Shown: positions 1 through 9,694 of the stretch, piece by piece | Layout: each line of letters opens with the position of its first letter | Position numbering within the stretch: position 1 is the first letter of the stretch | Assembly: GCA_020310875.1 (NCBI GenBank) | Contig: CM035430.1 | Location: 99,228,866 to 99,292,865, forward strand | DNA: 64,000 nt | Source of the DNA: Ceratopteris richardii | Lineage: Eukaryota > Streptophyta > Polypodiopsida > Polypodiales > Pteridaceae | Direction of reading: 5' to 3' | The notes under the pieces: model-generated | Database searches by the model: none | What the model was told of the DNA's origin: nothing | The model's input: the letters and a program-made list of their open reading frames with translations, nothing else | Program-made: the position numbers and the translations under genes

Positions 1-3000
1 TCCTGGTCTCTGGTAGAATTGGGATAGGCTTTTCTAGGGTTGTTTGTGCTACTTCTATGAGTTTCCTGCATATGGTCAGTCTTTCTTTCTCTATTTCCCC
101 TCGAGGGTAGATTTTTTCATGTTGTTCAACGCTTGGGCCCATCTTGATTCTAGCACGGTAGGCTTTCAACCACATGTCTAAATCGTCTGGCTTTGGGTTT
201 GCTAGAATTGATCCGGGCTTCTCCCTATCTGAGCTAGGTCGGGGTAGCTCAGGAGTCTCCTTAGGATTCCCTTGTTTCTTGTGCTTATTCTGGTTTTTGG
301 TTTGCTTTTTACTGTGTATAGTCTTATTTTTTGCCCATTTGTCCTTGAGTTTCTCTCGTCTTTCCTTCCATTTCTGAACTTTCGTGTTCCGGGAATTTTC
401 ACATGGGTCCTCAGAATCTTCCACTATCTGAATTGAAGGGCTTATTTTTTTGTTGCTTTTCTGTTCCTCTTCCGGGTACTGTTCTTTTTGTTGCTTCGTT
501 TGGGCTCTCGTAATGGCCTTTAGTGGCACAGTGTATTCCTTATCACTTCCGGATCCTTCAATGACCTCGATCACATTGATAGGTGCGGTGTCTTGGGATT
601 TGGCTGGGTTCTTAAGGCAATCTCTAAAAAGGTGTTCATTTCCACAATCACTGCAATACCCTTCCCAAACTCTGGGTGGTGGTGGATTATAAGGTCGAGG
701 GCATTCCCTAATGAAGTGATCCCCTCCGCATCTATAGCACAGTCCTCTCTGTACCGGTGGTCTAACAGGAGGTCTCATGGGTTGTTGTGCTTTAGGAGCC
801 GTATACATTAAGGTGGCTGTTTCTGCTCCATATGTCTGATCGTAGCCCTCATAACCATAATAAGCCGCGTCATATGTTGGTTCATATTCCATCATGTTGG
901 CTTCATATGGATAGTACTCTCCTAGTGGAGGTTCATACCCTGGGTTGGTTGAATCCACTTTGGTCCTTATTGATGCTGGTACTATGGCTCTCTCTAAGTT
1001 TTCTTCTGTTTGAGCATACTTCACTGGCACTACTTGTTGAGGTTGTGATGGCTGGGGTCCCAGTACTGGTTGTGGTGGTGGGTAAGGTGCTTGCTCATAT
1101 TGTCTTGGTGCTCCTATTGGTGTTGGATAAGGATTGTATCTAGGCATCTCCCTACCAGGCTCTCTCGGTTGATATCCATATGGTCGGTATTGAGGTGGCT
1201 GGATAGGCCGTGCTTGCCTATTGAAGGGACAGTTTTCAGTGGTGTGATTGGTGTATTTTTGCTCGATGTGGCAGTATGAAGAAGTCCCTTGTTGTTGCTG
1301 TCTGTAGTATGGATACGTAGGTTGTGCACCGGCCCCTCCTCGGACGCACAAGTGTGTGGGGCGCTCTCCTCCACATAAATTACATCTCCGTAGCACAGGC
1401 ACTCTTTGTGCTGGGTTTTGATAAGCTCTCTGTCCCTGGACTCCTAGTTTCTTTGCTAATAATTCTGCTAATTCTTCCATGTGACTGGAGTTGGACGTGA
1501 TAGTACTCCTTAAATCTTCTGTTTTAGTGTGGTCGGTTGTACCTTTGAGATCCTCGGCAAGGTTGTCTTCCAAATCAATGCACTCTTGAAGACACTCACT
1601 CAGTGTTTGTAATCTCTTCACATACACCAGTGTTCTTAGGGTTCCGTTGGTGAGTCCATCTAGGAATAGTGAAATCATCTTTTGTTGAGTGGGTCTCTCA
1701 GCTACTGGACATCTATCCACATACTGATTGAATCTTCGGGCAGCAGTCTTCACGGTTTCATTAGGGTTTTGTTTAAAGCTATGGATTAAAGATGCAGAAT
1801 TGTGTTTAATCCCTCTCTTTGTGAATTCTCCAATGAATTTTTGAAAGAATTGTTCCATGTTTCCAAATTGATTGGGATCTAAAGGTTGGAACCAAGTTAG
1901 AGCAGTCCCTGTGAGGGTGAGCCCAAAAGACCAATACTGCACGAAGAAGTCCTCTACCTGCTCCGCTCTTAGAACTTGTTTAAATTCTGCGATATGATCA
2001 TAGGGCTCTCCCAACCCATCATAATGGTTTCTTACACATTTAGCTACTTGGATAGGTCTCAGCCTTCTCATTGGTTCAGGTGGTCTGGGCATCACAGGGA
2101 AGACTGGGATAGCTGGTCGTAATGGCGGTACTCCAGGCTGTCTTCCTAACGGTGGTTGTGGTCTTGTTGGTGGTCGGTACTGGTTCCCTATCCCTGCGTG
2201 GGCCTGATTGTGTGTGTGCACTCCTGGAGTTGCAAACTGTACATGAGTATGGTTGGGCACACTTCGTTGACTGGTCTGGCCTAATGTGGTCTGCTCCGTT
2301 TCATGTTGATTCCCAAAAGGATTTTGTGAAGTAGTTGCCTGATCTCTCTGAGGAAATACAGGCGTACCCATGTATCTTAGTCGAGCCCTGTCCAAGGCAC
2401 TCACAGGCCAATATCTCCTTTGATCCTTATCCAAGTAAGTAAGTCTAGTTTCATCACTTGGGTCTTTCAACTCATAAAATGTCATGGGGCTTTCTTCTCT
2501 TCCTGGAGCCGGTAAGTCGGTTTGAAGCAACAGGTCTGATCCATGGATCATATAGACTTCCAACAGGTAATCATCTTGAGGTATCAAATCTCCTCTCAAA
2601 ACCCGTGACACTTGAGACCTGCCCCTCGGGGTAGACACAGACTCTTCAGGTTGTGTTCTTTCAGAGTTGTTGGGGTCCACAAACTCTCCTCTTTCATTGA
2701 TCCTCTCAGGAAATTCAGTCACAATATAGATATGACCAATCTTGTCTACATATGCTCCTCCTTCGTACTTGACAGTAGGTCGGGGCACAATTGTGGCATT
2801 CTGGGAAGTTACCATCCTCGCAACAGATCTGTTTAACCCATCCAGGTAGATTGGGATTTCCTGGGCATTGGTGGACACATATTGTAAGGAGGTACGGTAA
2901 TCCCCTTCCACTGTAGACATGAAATTCCTATTTGGCGTTGGACCTTGCATGTCTTCCGAAGCCATGTGTAATTCCTCTTCCGAATCACTAGAGGTTTCTG

Positions 3001-3094
3001 AGTAGATGGAGTGGTGACTAGCCTGGGCAGCGCTTCCTACCGAAGATATGACACTTCTTCTACTACTTAGCACTCTTCCTGATCTCAAGTTCAT
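1..3094 (-). CDS. gag: Gag polyprotein of E1, partial at C-terminus, no internal stop
   Basis: The frame opens at ATG 3094 (MNLRSGRVL, the same start peptide as E2 and E4) and stays open for about 1031 codons to the window edge. In order it holds a conserved N-terminal block (residues about 60-220), the retrotransposon gag core (about 340-500, with FKQVLRAEQVEDFF and TWFQPLDPNQF), a Q/P/Y-rich stretch, and CCHC-type knuckles. Two knuckles late in the protein have the spacing CX2CX3HX4C (CYRCGGDHFIREC and CSDCGNEHLFRDC). A charged K/E-rich part follows. Gag packages element RNA into cytoplasmic particles. The protease, RT and integrase would continue to the left. The plus-strand frames across this region are antisense shadows. 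Confidence 0.9.
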   Translation of the reverse strand, partial: MNLRSGRVLSSRRSVISSVGSAAQASHHSIYSETSSDSEEELHMASEDMQGPTPNRNFMSTVEGDYRTSLQYVSTNAQEIPIYLDGLNRSVARMVTSQNATIVPRPTVKYEGGAYVDKIGHIYIVTEFPERINERGEFVDPNNSERTQPEESVSTPRGRSQVSRVLRGDLIPQDDYLLEVYMIHGSDLLLQTDLPAPGREESPMTFYELKDPSDETRLTYLDKDQRRYWPVSALDRARLRYMGTPVFPQRDQATTSQNPFGNQHETEQTTLGQTSQRSVPNHTHVQFATPGVHTHNQAHAGIGNQYRPPTRPQPPLGRQPGVPPLRPAIPVFPVMPRPPEPMRRLRPIQVAKCVRNHYDGLGEPYDHIAEFKQVLRAEQVEDFFVQYWSFGLTLTGTALTWFQPLDPNQFGNMEQFFQKFIGEFTKRGIKHNSASLIHSFKQNPNETVKTAARRFNQYVDRCPVAERPTQQKMISLFLDGLTNGTLRTLVYVKRLQTLSECLQECIDLEDNLAEDLKGTTDHTKTEDLRSTITSNSSHMEELAELLAKKLGVQGQRAYQNPAQRVPVLRRCNLCGGERPTHLCVRGGAGAQPTYPYYRQQQQGTSSYCHIEQKYTNHTTENCPFNRQARPIQPPQYRPYGYQPREPGREMPRYNPYPTPIGAPRQYEQAPYPPPQPVLGPQPSQPQQVVPVKYAQTEENLERAIVPASIRTKVDSTNPGYEPPLGEYYPYEANMMEYEPTYDAAYYGYEGYDQTYGAETATLMYTAPKAQQPMRPPVRPPVQRGLCYRCGGDHFIRECPRPYNPPPPRVWEGYCSDCGNEHLFRDCLKNPAKSQDTAPINVIEVIEGSGSDKEYTVPLKAITRAQTKQQKEQYPEEEQKSNKKISPSIQIVEDSEDPCENSRNTKVQKWKERREKLKDKWAKNKTIHSKKQTKNQNKHKKQGNPKETPELPRPSSDREKPGSILANPKPDDLDMWLKAYRARIKMGPSVEQHEKIYPRGEIEKERLTICRKLIEVAQTTLEKPIPILPETR

Positions 3095-3189
3095 TCACCC
3101 CCCCAAGTCTCTCTCTATGCCTCAGAGATTCTCCTTGGTTAGCTCTCCTTATGACTTAAAGTGCCTGACAAAAAGAAAGGGGTCAATCT

Positions 3190-3950
3190 GGACGATACCA
3201 CTTCCTGACGATACTGCTCTCGGCGATACTGCTTTGATCACGATACGATACCAGAGGTCCCAACGATACGATACCAATCTGGTGTCGCGATACTACCTCG
3301 GAGAGCAGACGATACGATACTAGGATTATCACGATACGATCTCAAAAGTTTCAGGCGATACGATACTGGAATATATGACGATACGATATCAGTGTGGTAT
3401 CGCGATACCGATCTCGAGGAGAAGGCGATACGATACCACGTGTGCGAGACGATACGATACTTATGATAGTATCGCGATACTGTCCTGAGAAGCAGACGAT
3501 ACGATACTGGACACCTGCACGATACCGGCACCAGTACCCTTACGATACGATACCCAGTGTGGTGTTGCGATACTTCACAAGGAAGTGACACGATACGATA
3601 CCGGTTGGGTCGGACGATACGATACGAAGATTCAAGGCGATACGATATCAAGAAAGACACGATACGATACCGCTAGTAACGATACGATACCAACTTAGCA
3701 AGGTGAGATCGCGATACCAGCTTAGCGACACGATACCAAAATGGTATCGCGATACCAAGTCCGGTACCCGGCTATACGATACCTCGGAAGATTGTACGAT
3801 CGCGATACCAACTCGGGGTCACGATACCAAAATGGTATCGCGATACCAAGACCGGTATCAAGCGATACGATACCTCGGCGAGTATCGCGATACAAGGGAG
3901 TTTTGGTATCGCGATACCAAACCTCAACCGATCGCGATACTCAAGCCAAA
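3190..3950 (-). repeat. CGATAC / GTATCGCGATAC palindromic repeat array in E1 leader
   Basis: Roughly 760 bases contain dozens of copies of CGATAC, often as the tandem CGATACGATAC, separated by 10-20 bases of less regular sequence. Six copies of the perfect 12-bp palindrome GTATCGCGATAC start at 3397, 3469, 3744, 3835, 3882 and 3906. Several are flanked by ACCAAAATG / CCA. The array lies between primer site and gag start, so it is in the element RNA leader. E3 has a related but decayed array in the same place. Peptides read through it are repeat artefacts. Confidence 0.95.
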
Positions 3951-4571
3951 ATGCAAGATATTTTCAAAATTTTTATAACCCCTTGCTCTCCTCACTCCCC
4001 TCTTCTCTCCTAGGCCTCTGTATCACACCAAAAATCTGTAATGAGTTCAGTTTAACCCCCCCGCGATACTGCGCACCTGTTTAATCACGTGTTTGTGCAT
4101 GTTTGGTGAGTTTTATGTAAATATTCTTGTTAAAATCTCACCTCTAACCCCTCTTGCTTGCACTTGGAGCTCAATCTCTAGCTGGGAAGGCCTGAAGCAC
4201 TCGATACCAAGTCCACGATACTGATCGCTGTCGCAGACGATACCAGAACTCCAGCAAGTATCAAATGAGTCAATTTTTTTGGTTTTTATACTTTTTTGGA
4301 CAAAACTTGAATTTTTGGGGATTTTTTGATGATTTCTGTCTACTCCTACTTCTCCTATCCTCACTAATCCTCTTCCTCTAACCTAACCCTAACTCCTCCT
4401 TCTCTTCCCTCCTCCTAAACCTAAACCTAAAACTTATCACACACACCTCGGAGATGTGAAATAACAAGTGCTGAAGTGACTGACTACTTGCCACCAGACA
4501 ATTTTACCTCTACAAGTACGATTCTATCACACTCGATCTATAACCATCACGAAGGCACCTTGGTTGAGTGT
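3951..4571 (-). other. E1 leader between repeat array and primer site
   Basis: No gene is seen in this stretch. It has a few scattered GATAC words (around 4065, 4203, 4215, 4238) and a C/T-rich part near 4330-4440 that is purine-rich in the element RNA. Short CCTAAC and CCTAAA runs there look telomere-like but are too few and irregular. It corresponds to the E3 leader at 38546-39181. Confidence 0.7.
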
Positions 4572-4589
4572 TCCCCGGCAACGGCGCCA
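4572..4589 (-). promoter_or_regulatory. Primer binding site, tRNA-Asp type (E1)
   Basis: The plus strand reads TCCCCGGCAACGGCGCCA, equal to the 3' end of plant tRNA-Asp including CCA, so the minus-strand element carries the complementary primer site for minus-strand cDNA synthesis. Six bases separate it from the LTR end at 4596. tRNA-Asp priming is known for Athila-like and related plant gypsy elements. The match is perfect over 18 bases. Confidence 0.92.
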
Positions 4590-4595
4590 AAAACG

Positions 4596-5490
4596 TGTTT
4601 ACTTGAGCCGAGAAGACTCAAGGACTTGTGCTAATGAGACTGTACCTCAATTGCCACACAAGTACGTATAGTGGGTACTTAACACACATCTAATTGTCAA
4701 TCCGATGGAACGACGTACCAAGTGTATGAAGACGTGTGCACACGTGATGGAAAAATGAAGTGGTTTAGCTAGCATGCATGAGAAAAGACTACTACCTCTC
4801 ACACTCACTGAAATACTGAAAGTGTTTGCCGCAAGCCTCTTACAGCAGTTTTTAGTATTTTGAGGTTTTCTCCCAGCCCAGAACTCCGAATATAGGCAAT
4901 AGGGTACTCGTTTCGAAGCTCTCGACGAGACGCAGCTACAGGAAGTGGTTTCACTTGATTCTGACCACTCTGCTTCAAGTTATGGCAAAAACAGTGAATG
5001 ATGGGAGACACCAACACCCGCGCCACAACTCCTCCTAGCTTGCACACGCACTACAGCAGCTCAAAACCAAGGGGAAGGGGTAGACAACAGTCCTACACAT
5101 GCATTTCAAGCATAACACACACATACAAGAGCGAAATGAAGATCAAAATCAGCATGAAAGAGGCAAACTCGAAAATCTGTAGAGCTCCTTCTTCACGGTG
5201 GCAAAAAGTTCTTTACAAAGAGTCACATTTGACTTATATACTAGTGCCCTACAAATGGTCCTTTCACACAAGAGACCGGCACTTTATTCACTAAAAGACT
5301 AATTTCCTACTATTTTACATGGGTAAATCTCTAATCTTCTTCAGGTGTGCATCTAGAGGACTCCTCTAGTGCCTTTACAACGGGAAATATATTACAAGAA
5401 TGATTATGATACAAAAGTATGATGTCCAACTCGGAAAAATTTTGGGGCGCGTCTTTTTCTCTGCTTTGTGCTCTTTTCAGCTCTGCAACA
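4596..5490 (-). repeat. 5' LTR of E1 (895 bp)
   Basis: In element orientation it begins TGTTGCAGAGC at 5490 and ends GTAAACA at 4596, the usual TG...CA ends. A TATA box (TATATAAG on the minus strand) lies at 5233-5240. A perfect 17-bp palindrome, CTAGAGGACTCCTCTAG, lies at 5353-5369, upstream of the TATA box. E3 and E4 LTRs share the layout and the palindrome but are otherwise diverged. The 3' LTR partner is outside the window. Confidence 0.88.
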
Positions 5491-5528
5491 CATACCAAGG
5501 GGAAATTTTGGACTCTTAGCTAAAGCTT

Positions 5529-7450
5529 ATGAACCTGAGATCTGGTAGACACCTAGGCAAGGATAGACAAAGCATTAGATCTTCTCAGTCTAGTGTCAAC
5601 CATACAGCTAAGTCTTGGGCACAACAACTAAGTGGTTGTCCTTACGTACTAAACTCTGACACAAGTGACTCAGAAATGTCTTTAGCATGGGGAAACCTGC
5701 AGGTGGCTCAGGAGTTGCCCATCTACAAACACCAGAAGGACCCTATAAAACACAATTGGAATATATTCGGACCAACCGATTAGGTGCTCGCATCTATGAG
5801 GATGGCTTGAGGCGATCAGTGGTCCAACTCAAAAATCCAGATCAACCCTTTGGACTTGAACACCTAGTGGTCAAGTTCGAAGAGGGTTCATACATTGATA
5901 AGGAAGAAACCATGTATGTGTTCACCAACCTACCAGATAGGACTGATGAGTTTGGAAATATCATTCCTGAGAATGAGATAGGAGACCTAGAACAAGGAAA
6001 TGTAGGACAAGGACCCCAGACTCCTAGAGGCAAGTCAGTTTTGACCAGAGTGATCACTCTAGACTAGATTCCTCAAGATAACAAAAGCATAGAACTATTC
6101 TTGAATAGAGAAACAGAGAAAGCCTTTTGGAGATTCAAGCCAGATCAACCTAGCCAACTGGGCATAGTCATCATCTATGAATTCAAAGATCCTGAGATAC
6201 CAGGCAAAGTTGTGTACCTGGATAACACATCAGAGAAGATATTCTTGGTAACAGAACATGATAGACATGCATATACTTGGAAGAGTGAATTGATTTTCCC
6301 TCCACAAAGATCCAATGTTTCCCATGGTCTCCAAGGAGTAGGATCATCCCACGCGCATGAAGCCCAGAGAGAAAGGACTAGAGAGAGACTTGAGGTAAGT
6401 TTTGCACACACCATGGGCAGGAATAGATCAGGATTTGAAAATGAAAGACCTGAAAGAGAGAGACATCAAGCACATAGGCAACAAAGAGATGAACATGATT
6501 TTCCATTGCCTAGACCCCGAGAGCACACAAGAAACCTTAGACCCACTCAAGTGATCAAGGCAATGAAGAATTATTTTGACGGGATGGGAGATCCTTATGA
6601 TCATGTGGCCAAGTTCAAACAAGTGTTAAGAGCTGAACAGGTTGAGGATTTGTTCACCCAGTATGAGGCATTTGACTTGACTCTTAAGGGCACTGCCTTA
6701 GCTTGGTTTCAGCCACTGAGTAGTCGCAACTATCATGATATAGGTCAACTGCTAGACGAATTCATTGTAGAATTTTCCAAGAGTGGTATCAGGCATAACA
6801 CATCATCCCTGATCCACAGCTTCAAGCAGACGCCCCAAGAAACAGTGCGACTAGCAGGTAGAAGATTCAGATAGTATTTAGAGAGATGCCCTGCTCCTGA
6901 GTTACCCACACCAGCCAAACAAGTGGCTTTGTTCTTAGATGGCTTACTGAGCACAAAGTTGAGATCATCTGTGTACTTGAAAGAGCCCAGATCCATAGAA
7001 GAGTGTGTACGGACGTGCATTGACATAGAAGATAACTTGGGTGAGGAGTTAGGATTGTCCAAACTCTATAAGGATTCTGATAGTTCTACTAGTCATACTT
7101 CAAAAATCTCCACGGAAATAGATGAGATAGCTGAGCAAGTTGCCAAGAAGCTGGGAGTCCAAAATAGACAAACACAAAGAGTCACCTCATTGAACCGATG
7201 TTATACCTGTGGAGGGGACCACATGCCTAACGTATGCCCAATGCAAAACCAAAACATTACAGAAAGGAATGCTCCATATTGCACTATTGAGAGAAAATAC
7301 ATGAACCACACAGCTCAAGATTGTCCCTACAATAGGCAGGCTGTTAGACAAACTTATCAGCAACCTTACGAACAAGGTAGGTATCAGAACCAATACCAAC
7401 AGCCATATTATCGACCACAACAGCAATATCAGGCACAATATAGGCCATAG
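5529..7450 (+). pseudogene. gag: E2 gag, N-terminal and capsid part (broken)
   Basis: It starts MNLRSGRHLG like E1. A frameshift near 5640-5690 moves the reading to the frame of 5687-7450, which has stops at 6065, 6872 and 7448. The stop at 6872 (TAG) replaces the Q of the conserved RRFNQY block, pointing to CAG-to-TAG change. Visible parts are the conserved N-terminal block, the gag core (FKQVLRAEQVEDLF, AWFQPLSSRNY), a knuckle CYTCGGDHMPNVC, and a Q/Y-rich stretch just before 7450. Order and motifs match E1 gag, but the two are clearly diverged. Confidence 0.85.
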
Positions 7451-7456
7451 CCAGTC

Positions 7457-9694
7457 TTGGGAAACCAACCACCAACTCCTACCAACGTGATGCCAGTCAA
7501 GTATGTTGTGGGAGAGGAAAATCCAAATAGAGCATTGGTGCCACTAACCCCATTGATACCAGATAATGACTCTCATGCTCATAGTTCAGACTACTCTCAT
7601 GAAGGTAGTCCACATACTTATTACACTGAGTCACCTAAGCATAGTGAGATTTACTTGTATCAATATGAGGCACCACCTATGGAGCAAAATTGGGATCCAG
7701 AATACTCCAATGTCATGTACACAAATCCTAACCCTAGGCCCCAATTGAGACAAATGAGACCACAAGCCCCTAGAGGATCTTGTTTCAGATGTCAAGGTGA
7801 CCATTTCATTCGTGATTGTCCCCACCCACCATCTCCGAGTCAAGGTCAGGCTATCACAATACAAGCTTTTTGTCCAGAATGTGGCAAAGACCATCTTCCC
7901 AGAGATTGTCCCAGAAACCCCTCCAGTGCACCCAAGATTACACCCATTAATGTGGTAGGCTTAGTGGCGGATTCAAGTGCCAGTAGCAGTAATGTGGCTC
8001 CTATACAGGCAGTTACTAGGGAACAAGCATTAAAACAAGATAAACCAACAGAACAATCGGAGTCAAGTGAATCAGGAGAGCCTAGTAAGAGGAAAACAAG
8101 AACATGGAAAGATACTAGAGAGAAGGCTAATCGCAAGTGGAATAAAAAGTTATCGGAACTAGAAGAAAGCTTGAAAGACGCAAAAACAAAAATAGAAGAC
8201 ATCGCATCTCAAAACCCCTCGCATGCTGACACTCCATCCACTCCACCTCATCCCAACCCACCACCCATTGTAAATAGGCCGCAACCATGGTCTGTTCTTG
8301 CAGATCCAACCCTAGAAGGCTTGGACATGATGTTCAAGGCCTACCAGGCTCAACTTCAAGAAGGGCCAACAGTTGCAAACCTAGACAAGAGTTACCCGAG
8401 AGTGGATTTAGAGATTGAACGGATGAAAATGTGCATGAAAATGGTAGAACAAGCTCAAGCTATACTCGAGACTAGTCAAAAGTTCAATCAGACAAACTCT
8501 GTCAAACCAGATTTGCATTTCCAGGGCTTACTAGAAAGATTAGAGCAGTTGGTAAACAAACCACAAGTCTCTTTACCTCCACAGGCTAAACCAGTGATTG
8601 AAAGAGGAAGCTCACCACCAATGGGAGCTTATGTTCCTAATTCCACGGATGCTGGAATACCTCCTTCAATTCAACAGTACTCTCAAGAGTTCTTGCGGGA
8701 AATACAAGAAGAGAAATGGGCCAAGGAGAGGGGTAATTCCCCTCCTATTCCTGAGATTGATGATCTTCATGATCAATTTCCCCAAGACATTCCATCCATT
8801 TACAGAGATCAAGTGGAGCAACAAGGAGACGAAAGGTTAGATTTTGAATCTAATACCTTAGAAGAACTGCCTCAATTTCCAGGCCCATGGGAATCTGAAT
8901 CTCTTCAGATCAGAGCTCCCACAATACTGGTCAGACATGAAGACTTAGTGGTCTCAAGGAACACTGATGTCGTGAAGAACACTAAGGTTCAATGTCATCT
9001 CACGGTAGAAGAGCTGCTCAAAGCAAAACCCGAGCTATGGAATCATGTGAAGGATCAGGTCCCAGAACTTGATTCCACTATGCCAAAAACAGGCTCTAAG
9101 CAAAAATTTCGAGAGATACCTCTTGATAAAATTGGAGACATGTGTGAGGGTGAAGAAGGAAATACTTATCTTCCAATCACCTACCAAGGTTACGCAACCA
9201 AAGCAATCATAGATTCAGGTGCTGGTGTTGCTATTGCGACCACCTCCTTGTGGAAGCAACGGGGCAAACCCACATTAAGACCAACTAGAATGAAGCTTCA
9301 AATGGCCGACGATCATTTTGAAAGACCTCTAGGATTGCTTGAAGGGATAACTCTAACCACCTGTGCTGTAGAGTTTGAACATACATTTGCTATATGTGAC
9401 TTTGAGAAAAATAATGTCTATGAGATGATTCTAGGAAGACCCTTCCTACGACAATTGCAAGTAGTATAGGATTGGGGAACCAACTCCTTGTACTTACAAC
9501 ACTTAGGGGTCACCACCAAGGTCAATTTGAAGGATTACTCCTTCAGAGATGTGCCACCCCTATGGTGGAATCCTATCCATAAAGCGAAAGAAGATTCCAT
9601 CTCTATGCATTCTGAAAGTTCACCTGATCCATCATGGTTGCATGAAGATACTCATTTGTGGATGTGCAAGGTCGCAGAAAAAAGAAGAGAATGA
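7457..9694 (+). pseudogene. E2 gag C-terminus and first aspartic protease
   Basis: The frame continues from the gag part after a stop at 7448. Two knuckles with CX2CX3HX4C spacing occur near 7790-7910 (CFRCQGDHFIRDC, CPECGKDHLPRDC). A K/E-rich and then P-rich linker follows. The retropepsin domain carries the catalytic triplet DSG at about 9212 and the C-terminal YEMILGRPFLRQ signature near 9420-9455. A TAG at 9467 sits where relatives read QDWG, and reading resumes to 9694. Retropepsins cut the polyprotein during particle maturation. The frame is lost by shifts between about 9690 and 9870, partly in an A-rich run. Confidence 0.85.

Larger units (their letters stand above)
1..5490 (-). mobile_element. 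E1: Ty3/gypsy LTR retrotransposon, 5' part, runs off left edge
   Basis: Read on the minus strand, the order is 5' LTR (5490 down to 4596), tRNA-Asp primer site, a leader of about 1.5 kb with a CGATAC repeat array, then a gag frame from 3094 to the window edge. The right LTR end abuts, within 40 bases, the gag start of plus-strand element E2, so E1 appears inserted in E2's leader. The flanking five bases are CATAC at 5491-5495; the matching duplication would lie outside the window. The intact frame, perfect primer site and CpG-rich array make this the youngest-looking gypsy copy here. Confidence 0.9.

Noticed and set aside
832..1279. Plus-strand hydrophobic ORFs resembling membrane proteins
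   Set aside because: Antisense to the intact E1 gag frame.
3238..4013. Several overlapping ORFs with repeated peptides such as YDTIP on both strands
   Set aside because: They are translations of the CGATAC array; every frame of such a repeat is partly open.
4370..4440. Telomere-like CCTAAC / CCTAAA words in the E1 leader
   Set aside because: Only a few irregular copies inside a C/T-rich stretch; no array of the plant telomere unit.
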